From Haemophilus haemolyticus_M (lineage in GTDB: Bacteria > Pseudomonadota > Gammaproteobacteria > Enterobacterales > Pasteurellaceae), in contig NZ_QQGD01000001.1 in the NCBI RefSeq assembly GCF_003490935.1, forward strand, positions 186,001 to 250,000: a stretch of 64,000 nucleotides of DNA. Reading direction: 5' to 3'. Below the pieces are notes generated by a model, which saw only the letters and a list, made by a program, of their open reading frames with translations, searched no databases and had not been told where the DNA came from. This document shows positions 1 through 7,367 of the stretch, one piece after another (position 1 is the stretch's first letter; every line of letters starts with the position of its first letter). The position numbers and the translations under genes were made by a program.

Positions 1-321
1 CATACCAATGATGCAATATCTGCCATTTCCCGCTTACAACAACTCGGTATTCAACAACATGAAATTGAAAATAGTTTACTGCTCGTTATTGCGCAGCGTC
101 TTGTACGAAAAATCTGTCCAAAGTGTGGTGGAAATTTAATAAATTCTTGTGATTGCCATCAAGGTTATCGAGGTCGAATCGGCGTATATCAATTTCTACA
201 TTGGCAGCAGAATGGCTATCAAACGGATTTTAAAAATTTACATATGAGTGGTTTAGAAAAAGTGAGCCAAGGTATAACAGATGAGAAAGAAATTGAACGT
301 GTGTTAGGTAAAAACTCATGA
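1..321 (+). CDS. pilB: PilB, type IV pilus assembly ATPase (3' end only)
   Basis: The window opens inside this gene; about 106 C-terminal codons are visible. The fragment starts with HTNDA and continues to QRLVRKIC, followed by a CPKC...CDC cysteine cluster and the GYRGRIGVYQ segment. This is the usual C-terminal end of GspE/PilB secretion ATPases, where four cysteines bind zinc. The Walker motifs lie upstream of the window. The gene ends in TGA overlapping the pilC start (ATGA), so the two are translationally coupled. In Haemophilus pilABCD builds the type IV pilus used for DNA uptake and twitching. The assignment rests on the family motifs and the pilC-pilD context. Confidence 0.93.
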   Translation, partial: HTNDAISAISRLQQLGIQQHEIENSLLLVIAQRLVRKICPKCGGNLINSCDCHQGYRGRIGVYQFLHWQQNGYQTDFKNLHMSGLEKVSQGITDEKEIERVLGKNS

Positions 322-1538
322 CTAAAAAACTCTTTTATTATCAAGGTAGTAACGCATTAAATCAGAAACAAAAAGGCTCAATTATTGCGGATACGAAACA
401 ACAAGCATACTTTCAATTAATAAGCCGCGGGCTTACTCACATCAAATTACAACAAAACTGGCAATTTGGGGCAAAGGCCAAAAATTCAGAAATTAGCGAA
501 TTACTCAATCAATTAGCAACATTGCTACAATCCGCAATTCCGTTAAAAAACAGCCTGCAAATTTTACAACAAAATTGCACTCAAATTATGCTCAATGAAT
601 GGCTTGAGCGACTGCTTCAATCTATTGAATCTGGTTTAGCATTATCACAGGCAATTGAACAACAAGGGAAATATCTCACACAACAAGAAATTCAACTGAT
701 TCAAGTGGGAGAAATAACGGGAAAACTTTCCGTTGTTTGTAAAAAAATAGCCACACATCGTAGCCAATCTTTAGCATTACAACGTAAATTACAGAAAATT
801 ATGTTGTACCCATCAATGGTGTTGGGAATTTCTCTATTATTGACACTCGCATTACTGCTTTTTATCGTGCCTCAATTTGCTGAAATGTACAGTGGCAATA
901 ATGCCGAATTACCAACAATAACCGCAATATTGCTCTCTATATCTAATTTTCTTAAGCAAAATATTGGGATTTTGCTATTTTTCACTTTTAGTTTTTTTCT
1001 ATTTTATTACTTTTATCTAAAACGCCAGACTTGGTTTCATCAAAAGAAAAATCAACTTATTTCTATCACGCCTATTTTTGGCACAATTCAAAAGCTTTCA
1101 CGTTTAGTGAACTTTAGTCAAAGTTTACAAATTATGTTGCAGGCTGGCGTACCGCTTAATCAAGCACTAGAGAGTTTTCTCCCTCGCACACAAACGTGGC
1201 AAACCAAGAAAACCCTCGTAAATGACCTAGTATTAGATAAAGAAGTGCGGTCAATTTTACAATGGGTTTCTCAAGGCTATGCGTTTTCTCATAGTGTAAG
1301 TAGCAATCTTTTCCCGATGGAAGCACAACAAATGCTCCAAATTGGCGAACAAAGCGGAAAACTCGCTTTGATGCTAGAGCACATAGCGGATAATTACCAA
1401 GAAAAACTTAATCATCAAATTGACTTACTCTCACAAATGCTGGAACCATTAATGATGGTGATCATCGGCAGTCTGATTGGAATTATTATGATGGGAATGT
1501 ATTTACCTATCTTTAATATGGGCTCTGTTATTCAATGA
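318..1538 (+). CDS. pilC: PilC, type IV pilus inner-membrane platform protein
   Basis: 406 aa, the normal length for a PilC/GspF platform protein. Two copies of the T2SSF domain are visible, around residues 50-190 and 255-385. Each has the typical L..LL.AG(I/V)PL..AL signature (ATLLQSAIPLKNSLQ and IMLQAGVPLNQALE) and a GE..G.L element (VGEITGKL, IGEQSGKL). Hydrophobic segments near residues 160-190, 200-230 and at the C-terminus anchor it in the inner membrane. The start overlaps the pilB stop by four bases and the stop overlaps the pilD start by four, so pilB-C-D form a tightly coupled operon. PilC links the PilB motor to pilin extrusion. Confidence 0.95.
   Translation: MTKKLFYYQGSNALNQKQKGSIIADTKQQAYFQLISRGLTHIKLQQNWQFGAKAKNSEISELLNQLATLLQSAIPLKNSLQILQQNCTQIMLNEWLERLLQSIESGLALSQAIEQQGKYLTQQEIQLIQVGEITGKLSVVCKKIATHRSQSLALQRKLQKIMLYPSMVLGISLLLTLALLLFIVPQFAEMYSGNNAELPTITAILLSISNFLKQNIGILLFFTFSFFLFYYFYLKRQTWFHQKKNQLISITPIFGTIQKLSRLVNFSQSLQIMLQAGVPLNQALESFLPRTQTWQTKKTLVNDLVLDKEVRSILQWVSQGYAFSHSVSSNLFPMEAQQMLQIGEQSGKLALMLEHIADNYQEKLNHQIDLLSQMLEPLMMVIIGSLIGIIMMGMYLPIFNMGSVIQ
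1243..1251. repeat. DNA uptake signal sequences (first of about 53 exact cores in the window)
   Basis: The 9-mer AAGTGCGGT or its complement ACCGCACTT is found at starts 1243, 1678, 1706, 2086, 3673, 4108, 6299, 6420, 7132, 7208, 8373, 8988, 13764, 16363, 20134, 20150, 21566, 23443, 23460, 26146, 27868, 28620, 29520, 31963, 33090, 33120, 36338, 37245, 37782, 40493, 40975, 43191, 43963, 44665, 45078, 46165, 46196, 47935, 49421, 49726, 49901, 51571, 53386, 54138, 54705, 54751, 55417, 57332, 57910, 59503, 59821, 61552, 63713. Density about one per 1.2 kb matches Haemophilus. Counted by eye, so a few may be missed. The gap 8997-13763 covers IS element 1 and gor. Confidence 0.92.
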
Positions 1539-2227
1539 TTTACTTCGCAATGTTTTTATTAGGTGGCCTCTTAGGGATCGCATTGTGGTTCTACCTATCT
1601 GGTTTTATTACGCGTTTGCAGCAAGAGATTTATGCGACTTACGTTGAATTATTTCCACAAAACCGTTCTCCATTTCAACCGCACTTTGCCTATATTCAAC
1701 CAAAAAAGTGCGGTCATATTTTGAGGTATTTTTTAGGTATTGGAGTAGGATTTATATTTTTACAAATTGCCTTCAAAGATTCTATTTTTACTGTATGGTT
1801 CGGACTCACACTTCTTATCCTTTGGGCAATCAGCTATCTTGATTGGCACTATCAACTTATTTCTACTACTCCCTGTTTATGGCTACTTACAATCAGTTTA
1901 TTTGGAGCAGACAATAACTTTTCATTGCTTACGTTATCTGAAAGCATAAAAAGTGCGGCAAGTTTTTTTATTGTTTTCTACGCAATCTATTGGATTGCAA
2001 AATTCTATTACGGCAAAGAAGCCTTTGGACGGGGAGATTATTGGCTAGCAATGGCATTAGGAAGTTTTATTCATTTAGAAACCTTACCGCACTTTTTATT
2101 ATTAGCCTCAGTTCTTGGAATATGTTTTTCGCTTATTCATAGGAAGAAAAAAGAATTTTTACCTTTTGCCCCTTTTATGAACTTGTCGGCTATCATAATT
2201 TATTTCGTCAAATATTACGGATATTAA
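1535..2227 (+). CDS. pilD: PilD, prepilin leader peptidase (short form)
   Basis: 230 aa polytopic membrane protein of the type IV prepilin peptidase family, an aspartic protease that removes the prepilin leader. The two catalytic aspartates are visible as D103 in SYLDWHYQ and D168 in GRGDYWLA, the family's xxD and GxGD motifs. Most PilD enzymes are about 270-290 aa and have an N-terminal cytoplasmic domain with two CxxC zinc pairs plus N-methylation activity. Here only a single cysteine (C59) occupies that region and the loop is short, so the zinc motif is absent. The gene is the last of the pil operon and is followed by a hairpin terminator. Two exact uptake signals (1678, 1706) face each other inside it. 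Confidence 0.93.
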   Translation: MIYFAMFLLGGLLGIALWFYLSGFITRLQQEIYATYVELFPQNRSPFQPHFAYIQPKKCGHILRYFLGIGVGFIFLQIAFKDSIFTVWFGLTLLILWAISYLDWHYQLISTTPCLWLLTISLFGADNNFSLLTLSESIKSAASFFIVFYAIYWIAKFYYGKEAFGRGDYWLAMALGSFIHLETLPHFLLLASVLGICFSLIHRKKKEFLPFAPFMNLSAIIIYFVKYYGY

Positions 2228-2228
2228 A

Positions 2229-2257
2229 AAGGGGAAAACATAATATTTTCCCCTTGT
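2229..2257. terminator. Bidirectional terminator between pilD and rho
   Basis: A 10-bp perfect stem (AAGGGGAAAA at 2229-2238 with TTTTCCCCTT at 2246-2255) encloses a 7-nt loop. Flanking A and T runs suit termination of both convergent genes. Confidence 0.8.
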
Positions 2258-2280
2258 TCTTCATGGAAGTGCAGTTACTT

Positions 2281-3543
2281 TTACGAACGTTTCATCACTT
2301 CAAAAAACTCTTCGTTAGTTTTCGCCATCATGAGTTTATCAATCAAGAATTCCATTGCATCCACTTCATCCATTGGATTAAGAATCTTACGAAGAATCCA
2401 CATTTTTTGTAATTCATCAGATGTTGTGAGTAAGTCTTCTTTACGAGTACCAGAGCGTTTAAAGTCAATGGCTGGGAATACGCGTCTTTCTGCAATTTTA
2501 CGAGAAAGGTGTAATTCCATATTACCTGTACCTTTAAATTCTTCGAAAATAACTTCATCCATTTTCGAACCAGTATCAACTAGCGCGGTGGCAATAATCG
2601 TTAAACTACCGCCTTCTTCCACGTTACGTGCAGCACCAAAGAAACGTTTTGGACGATGCAATGCATTCGCATCCACACCACCAGATAAAATTTTACCTGA
2701 AGCTGGGGTTACCGTATTGTAAGCGCGCGCTAAACGTGTAATAGAGTCAAGCAAAATTACCACATCTTTTTTATGCTCTACTGAACGTTTTGCTTTTTCG
2801 ATTACCATTTCTGCCACTTGAACGTGACGAGTTGCAGGCTCATCAAAAGTAGAAGCAATGACTTCGCCTTTTACTGAACGTTGCATTTCTGTCACCTCTT
2901 CTGGGCGTTCATCAATCAATAATACGATAAGCTCTACATCAGGATAATTATGCGTGATACTTTGCGCAATATTTTGCAGCAACATGGTTTTACCTGCTTT
3001 TGGTGGAGCAACAATCAAACCACGTTGACCTTTACCAATTGGTGATGCTAAATCCAAAATACGTGCGGTTAAATCTTCTGTTGAGCCATTTCCTCGCTCC
3101 ATTCTTAAACGAGAGTTAGCATGTAATGGCGTTAGGTTTTCAAATAAGATTTTGCTACGAGAAACTTCAGGTTTGTCATCATTAACTTGATCAACTTTTA
3201 AAAGTGCAAAATAGCGTTCGCCTTCTTTTGGTGGACGGATTTTACCTTCGATTTTATCACCAGTTTGAAGGTTAAAACGACGAATTTGACTTGGGGAAAC
3301 ATAGATATCATCAGGGCCTGCAAGGTAGGAACTGTCAGCAGAACGAAGGAAACCAAAACCATCCGGTAAGATTTCTAACACGCCACCACCGAAAATATCT
3401 TCACCGCTTTTGGCGTGCTGTTTTAAAATTGCAAAGACAATATCTTGTTTACGCAAACGAGCTAAATTCTCTAAGCCCATTTGTTCTTCGCCAAGTTTCA
3501 CAAGATCAGAAACAGGCGTATTTTTAAGTTCAGTTAAATGCAT
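2281..3543 (-). CDS. rho: Rho, transcription termination factor
   Basis: 420 aa, the standard length for Rho. The N-terminal domain (about 1-47) is followed by the RNA-binding cold-shock domain (GFGFLRS, PDDIYVSPSQIRRFNL). The ATPase domain holds Walker A at GPPKAGKTMLLQ-type residues (APPKAGKT), Walker B VILLDSITRL, and the secondary RNA-binding Q-loop and R-loop region around LSGGVDANAL. Rho is a hexameric helicase that releases untranslated RNA from polymerase. It is monocistronic and convergent with pilD. About 250 bp separate it from the divergent metJ; part of that is a leader, and rho is commonly autoregulated. Confidence 0.98.
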   Translation of the reverse strand: MHLTELKNTPVSDLVKLGEEQMGLENLARLRKQDIVFAILKQHAKSGEDIFGGGVLEILPDGFGFLRSADSSYLAGPDDIYVSPSQIRRFNLQTGDKIEGKIRPPKEGERYFALLKVDQVNDDKPEVSRSKILFENLTPLHANSRLRMERGNGSTEDLTARILDLASPIGKGQRGLIVAPPKAGKTMLLQNIAQSITHNYPDVELIVLLIDERPEEVTEMQRSVKGEVIASTFDEPATRHVQVAEMVIEKAKRSVEHKKDVVILLDSITRLARAYNTVTPASGKILSGGVDANALHRPKRFFGAARNVEEGGSLTIIATALVDTGSKMDEVIFEEFKGTGNMELHLSRKIAERRVFPAIDFKRSGTRKEDLLTTSDELQKMWILRKILNPMDEVDAMEFLIDKLMMAKTNEEFFEVMKRS

Positions 3544-3700
3544 AATGAATAAATATTGGAATTAATAAGAATTGATGATTCGAATGGTGAGCTAATGCTC
3601 TTTGAATGGCGCGTAAATTACCACTAAAACCCTGTACTGTCTAGCGTTTCTTTATATTTAATCTAAAAAATTACCGCACTTTTCTTTCTCTTTTTAACAT

Positions 3701-3748
3701 AGAAGTTTAGCCGTCTAGATTGTTATTTATTTGATTTTTCATTAGAAT
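3701..3748 (+). promoter_or_regulatory. metJ promoter with tandem MetJ boxes
   Basis: Contiguous 8-mers AGAAGTTT (3701-3708) and AGCCGTCT (3709-3716) match the met-box consensus AGACGTCT at 6/8 and 7/8 positions; a third, AGATTGTT, is weak. They abut or overlap a candidate promoter, TTGTTA (3720-3725), 17-bp spacer, TAGAAT (3743-3748), placed 43 bp before metJ. This suits autorepression by MetJ with S-adenosylmethionine. Confidence 0.65.
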
Positions 3749-3790
3749 ACGGACAATTTGTAAGGTTATCAATAAGCACTAAGGTAAATT

Positions 3791-4108
3791 ATGGCGGATT
3801 GGGACGGAAAATATATCAGCCCTTATGCAGAACATGGCAAAAAAAGCGAGCAAGTAAAAAAAATCACTGTGTCTATTCCAATCAAAGTATTGGAAATTTT
3901 GACGAATGAACGCACTCGCCGCCAATTAAAAAGTTTACGTCATGCAACTAACAGTGAATTACTTTGCGAAGCATTTTTGCATGCTTTCACCGGTCAACCT
4001 TTGCCCACCGATGCAGATTTAATGAAAGAGCGTAATGATGAAATTCCCGAAGATGCCAAAGTGCTTATGCGAGAATTAGGCGTCGACCCAGAAAGTTGGG
4101 AATATTAA
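3791..4108 (+). CDS. metJ: MetJ, methionine regulon repressor
   Basis: 105 aa, the exact usual size. It is a ribbon-helix-helix protein: the KKITVSIPIKVLEIL strand and the helices RTRRQLKSLRHATNSELLCE make the DNA-binding fold of the MetJ dimer. S-adenosylmethionine is the corepressor and the targets are met biosynthesis and uptake genes. Tandem met boxes lie upstream at its own promoter, supporting autoregulation. It stands alone, divergent from rho and convergent with cueR. An uptake signal (4108-4116) begins at the last base of its stop codon. Confidence 0.97.
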   Translation: MADWDGKYISPYAEHGKKSEQVKKITVSIPIKVLEILTNERTRRQLKSLRHATNSELLCEAFLHAFTGQPLPTDADLMKERNDEIPEDAKVLMRELGVDPESWEY

Positions 4109-4121
4109 CCGCACTTTTCAT

Positions 4122-4508
4122 TTATCCTTTTAATCCATTCAAAATTGAACATTCAGGGCAATCATTGCCCTGACAATTATCATGCCAACGCTGCAATTCT
4201 TGTACCATTTTTTGTAACTGTTCTATTTGTTGATTCAACATCGCAATATGTTGAGCAGTTAGCACTTTCACTTCTCGGCTACTACGCTTAGGATTATCTT
4301 GTAGTGCTAATAATTGTGCGATTTGATGTAATGAAAACCCCACATCGCGTGAGTGGCGAATAAAATGCAACCTTTCTAAATCACTTTCTCCATAATTTCT
4401 ATATCCCGACAAACTGCGAATAGCGGGTTTAATTAAACCCATTTTTTCATAATCACGGATTTGTTTCGTAGATAAACCTACTAATTTTGCGGCTTCACTA
4501 ATATTCAT
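4122..4508 (-). CDS. cueR: CueR-like MerR-family copper-responsive activator
   Basis: 128 aa MerR-family regulator. The N-terminal winged helix (ISEAAKLVGLSTKQIRDYEKMGLI) is followed by a dimerisation coiled coil and a short metal-binding loop. The loop has C-x6-C-x2-C spacing (NCQGNDCPEC), which fits Cu(I)/Ag(I)-sensing CueR better than mercury MerR. It is divergent from copZ-copA, and a 19-bp-spacer promoter of the type MerR proteins untwist lies between them. I infer that it activates copZ and copA when cytoplasmic Cu(I) rises. Some older H. influenzae annotations call this locus merR, but no merT or merA is present. Confidence 0.88.
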   Translation of the reverse strand: MNISEAAKLVGLSTKQIRDYEKMGLIKPAIRSLSGYRNYGESDLERLHFIRHSRDVGFSLHQIAQLLALQDNPKRSSREVKVLTAQHIAMLNQQIEQLQKMVQELQRWHDNCQGNDCPECSILNGLKG

Positions 4509-4518
4509 AAAAAATCTC

Positions 4519-4549
4519 TTGACCTTAACCTTACGTAAAAGTTTATAGT
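4519..4549 (+). promoter_or_regulatory. copZ promoter with CueR-type operator
   Basis: A -35 box TTGACC (4519-4524) and a -10 box TATAGT (4544-4549) are 19 bp apart. That over-long spacing is the hallmark of MerR-family promoters. The spacer region ACCTTAACCTT...AAAAGTTTA resembles the E. coli copA CueR operator as I remember it (ACCTTCCCCTT...GGAAGGTTTA). Confidence 0.78.
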
Positions 4550-4584
4550 GTAGCCATCAATAAAACGACTCACAAGGAGTAAAA

Positions 4585-4791
4585 ATGAAAACTATCACAT
4601 TAAACATAGAAGGCATGCATTGCGGCGGTTGCGTAAAAAGCGTTACTCAAGTTTTAACTGAATTAGATGGCGTACAGTCTGCTGATGTTCAACTAGAAGG
4701 TAAAGCAAATATTACTTTTGATGAAAATCGAGTCAATGTTGCACAGTTGATTGAGGTCATTGAAGATGCTGGATTTGACGCCACAGAGTAA
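4585..4791 (+). CDS. copZ: CopZ/MerP-like copper metallochaperone
   Basis: 68 aa heavy-metal-associated (HMA) domain protein with the GMHCGGC metal-binding loop near residue 10. It has no signal peptide, so it is a cytoplasmic Cu(I) chaperone rather than periplasmic MerP. The AAGGAG-type ribosome site is strong (acaaggagtaaaaATG). It is the first gene after the CueR-type promoter and should hand copper to CopA. Its 3' end was copied in a tandem duplication that also covers the start of copA, so its C-terminal coding sequence occurs a second time about 208 bp downstream. Confidence 0.9.
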   Translation: MKTITLNIEGMHCGGCVKSVTQVLTELDGVQSADVQLEGKANITFDENRVNVAQLIEVIEDAGFDATE

Positions 4792-5162
4792 AAAATTTCG
4801 ATTCAGATTGGTGGGATGACCTGCCAATCTTGTGCCAATCGTATTGAAAAAGTTTTAAATAAGAAAACATTTATACAACAAGCTGGAGTGAATTTTGCCG
4901 CCGAAGAAGCACAAGTTGTATTTGACTCTACGCAAGTAAGCGAAACTGAAATAGTTGATTGAGGTAATTGAAGATGCCGGATTTGACGTCACAGAGTAAA
5001 AAAATTTCGATTCAGATTGGTGGGATGACCTGCCAATCTTGTGCCAATCGTATTGAAAAAGTTTTAAATAAGAAAACATTTGTACAACAAGCTGGAGTGA
5101 ATTTTGCTGCCGAAGAAGCACAAGTTGTATTTGACTCTACGCAAGTAAGCGAAACTGAAATT
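4746..5162 (+). repeat. Tandem duplication (about 208-bp units) across the copZ/copA junction
   Basis: The stretch from gttgattgagg in the copZ 3' end to gaaactgaaat in the copA HMA domain occurs twice, starting at 4746 and 4954. The copies differ at only a handful of positions: for example ggtcatt/ggtaatt, atttata/atttgta, gccgcc/gctgcc, and an A6 versus A7 run after the copZ stop. The second copy leads into full-length copA. The first has lost the copA reading frame. Confidence 0.92.
4792..4962 (+). pseudogene. Truncated copA N-terminal HMA domain remnant
   Basis: This open stretch encodes an isolated HMA domain (GGMTCQSCANRIEKVL...) that ends at TGA 4960-4962. It corresponds to residues about 10-65 of CopA. 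The copA start (ATG inside the copZ tail) does not reach it, because the A run at 4790-4795 has six As instead of seven; translation from that ATG stops after about 17 codons. The remnant is in frame with copZ, separated only by the copZ TAA, so only stop-codon readthrough or an internal start could express it. Probably non-functional. Confidence 0.8.
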
Positions 5163-7145
5163 ATAGAGATTATTCATAAAACAGGTTTTTCTGCTCATAT
5201 CAAACAAGCCAACGAATTACCAATAGAAGAAAAAAATATATCAATCCCTTGGCGATTAATCATACTTTGGATAATCAATATTCCATTTCTGATTGGTATG
5301 CTTGGCATGATGAGTGGCTCACATAACTTAATGTTGCCACCTATTTGGCAATTTGCATTAGCGAGCATTGTGCAACTTTGGTTAGCCATTCCATTTTATC
5401 GCGGAGCAATCGGTAGTATTCGTGGTGGACTTGCCAATATGGATGTCCTTGTCAGTACAGGAACGCTCACCATTTATCTTTATTCTGCTTTCATGTTGTT
5501 TTACCACGACAATCATGCAATGGGACATGTGTACTTTGAAGTTTCTGTTATGGTGATTGGTTTTGTCAGTCTTGGAAAATTTCTTGAAGATCGCACTAAA
5601 AAGCACAGCCTAAATAGCTTAAGCATGCTCTTGCAACTGACACCGAAAAAAGTCACTGCTCTGCGTAATGACAAATGGACTGAAATTGCTCTTGACCAAG
5701 TAAATATCGGCGAAATCATTCGTGCGAATCAAGGCGAGCGTATTGCGGCAGACGGCATAATTGAAAGTGGAAATGGGTGGTGTGACGAAAGCCATTTAAC
5801 GGGTGAATCTCGTCCAGAAGAAAAACAGAAAGGTGGAAAAGTATTAGCTGGGGCGATGGTAACAGAAGGTTCTATTATCTATCGAGCGAATCAACTTGGT
5901 AGCCAAACCTTACTTGGCGATATGATGAATGCATTATCAGATGCGCAGGGCTCAAAAGCACCAATTGCACGATTTGCAGACAAAGTTGCGTCAGTGTTTG
6001 TGCCAGCTGTATTAGTGATTTCACTTGTTACTTTCGCGTTAACTTACGTTCTGACGAATGATAGTGTGTCTTCACTTATTCACGCGGTATCCGTGCTTGT
6101 GATTGCTTGCCCTTGTGCCTTGGGATTAGCCACACCAGCATCCATAATGGTTGGTTTAGGTAAAGCGGTCAATGCTGGCGTATGGTTTAAAGATGCAGCA
6201 GCAATGGAGGGAACTGCCCATGTAGATACCGTTGTACTTGATAAAACTGGCACACTAACAAAGGGAGAGCTTGAAATTTCAGCACTATGGCAACCACAAA
6301 GTGCGGTGTATTCTGAAGACGATTTGTATCGTTTTGCCGCAGCCGTTGAACGACAAGCTAACCACCCAATTGCAAAAGCTATTGTGCAAGCAGCAGAACA
6401 AAAAATGTTAGACATTCCCACCGCACTTTTTTCAAAGATGGAAGTCGGTCAAGGCATTCAAGCCGAATTAGAACAAGTAGGAACAATAAAAGTAGGCAAA
6501 CCAGATTATTGCGGTTTAATCTTGCCTAAAAATTTAGAGGATATCTGGCAAATTGCGAGCATTGTCGCGGTATCTATAAATAATGAACCCATTGGCGCAT
6601 TTGCGCTGACGGATACCTTAAAAAACGATAGCTTACACGCCATTCAACGCTTACAACAGCAAAATATTGATGTAGTAATTATGAGTGGCGATCAACAATC
6701 TGTCGTGGATTACATAGCTAAACAACTCGGCATTAAGAAAGCCTTTGGTGGACTCAGCCCTAGAGATAAGGCGGAACAAATTCAAAAGTTGAAAGCTCTA
6801 GGTCATGTTGTAGCCATGGTAGGTGATGGGATAAATGATGCGCCTGCTTTAGCCGCTGCAAACGTCAGTTTTGCGATGAAATCAGGTTCAGATATTGCAG
6901 AACAAACGGCCTCGGCAACGCTTATGCAACATTCGGTGAATCAACTTGTGGATGCGCTTTTTATTGCTAGAGCAACCTTGAAAAATATAAAACAAAATCT
7001 ATTTTTTGCTTTGATTTACAATATTCTCGGCATACCTCTTGCTGCTTTAGGTTTTCTAAATCCAGTGATTGCAGGCGCCGCGATGGCGATGAGTTCAATT
7101 TCCGTATTAATGAACGCCTTAAGATTGAAAAAAGTGCGGTTCTAA
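4974..7145 (+). CDS. copA: CopA, Cu(I)-exporting P1B-type ATPase
   Basis: 723 aa from the ATG at 4974, which lies in the duplicated copZ tail; a TTG at 4968 is also possible. One N-terminal HMA domain carries GGMTCQSC (C20, C23). About eight membrane helices follow. The P-type signatures are all present: TGES in the actuator domain, the CPC copper-transport motif in IACPCALGLATP, the phosphorylated DKTGTLT, the ANHPIAKA histidine-proline pair of P1B pumps, and GDGINDAP. It exports Cu(I) from the cytoplasm with copper delivered by CopZ. Three uptake signals lie within the gene. It is followed by a strong terminator. Confidence 0.96.
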   Translation: MPDLTSQSKKISIQIGGMTCQSCANRIEKVLNKKTFVQQAGVNFAAEEAQVVFDSTQVSETEIIEIIHKTGFSAHIKQANELPIEEKNISIPWRLIILWIINIPFLIGMLGMMSGSHNLMLPPIWQFALASIVQLWLAIPFYRGAIGSIRGGLANMDVLVSTGTLTIYLYSAFMLFYHDNHAMGHVYFEVSVMVIGFVSLGKFLEDRTKKHSLNSLSMLLQLTPKKVTALRNDKWTEIALDQVNIGEIIRANQGERIAADGIIESGNGWCDESHLTGESRPEEKQKGGKVLAGAMVTEGSIIYRANQLGSQTLLGDMMNALSDAQGSKAPIARFADKVASVFVPAVLVISLVTFALTYVLTNDSVSSLIHAVSVLVIACPCALGLATPASIMVGLGKAVNAGVWFKDAAAMEGTAHVDTVVLDKTGTLTKGELEISALWQPQSAVYSEDDLYRFAAAVERQANHPIAKAIVQAAEQKMLDIPTALFSKMEVGQGIQAELEQVGTIKVGKPDYCGLILPKNLEDIWQIASIVAVSINNEPIGAFALTDTLKNDSLHAIQRLQQQNIDVVIMSGDQQSVVDYIAKQLGIKKAFGGLSPRDKAEQIQKLKALGHVVAMVGDGINDAPALAAANVSFAMKSGSDIAEQTASATLMQHSVNQLVDALFIARATLKNIKQNLFFALIYNILGIPLAALGFLNPVIAGAAMAMSSISVLMNALRLKKVRF

Positions 7146-7165
7146 TTTCATTTATTTTTATAGGC

Positions 7166-7194
7166 AATCGGTGTCGTGCTCGCACCGATTTTTT
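7166..7194 (+). terminator. copA terminator
   Basis: An 8-bp stem AATCGGTG (7166-7173) / CACCGATT (7183-7190) with a 9-nt loop runs into a T tract, 20 bp after the copA stop. Confidence 0.8.
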
Positions 7195-7367
7195 GTCGCT
7201 GAAAATTACCGCACTTTTGATAAAAAAAATTTTAACTTGATCACAATTTTAAAATTTGCTCTTTGAGATTCTCTATTTATCGGCATAACATAATACTCAA
7301 ATTTTGTTAGGGCATATTTTGCTCTGCAAATTGACAAATTTAAATAATTTATGCTTTGGAGCAAACT

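Noticed and set aside
2330..2722. 130-aa open frame on the plus strand inside rho
   Set aside because: Shadow of the conserved rho reading frame; no motif and no ribosome site.
6080..6421. 113-aa open frame on the minus strand inside copA
   Set aside because: Antisense shadow of conserved P-type ATPase motifs.
4122..7145. Mercury-resistance (mer) interpretation of the cueR-copZ-copA locus
   Set aside because: No merT, merA or periplasmic MerP signal; CPC motif, CueR-like loop and operator point to copper.
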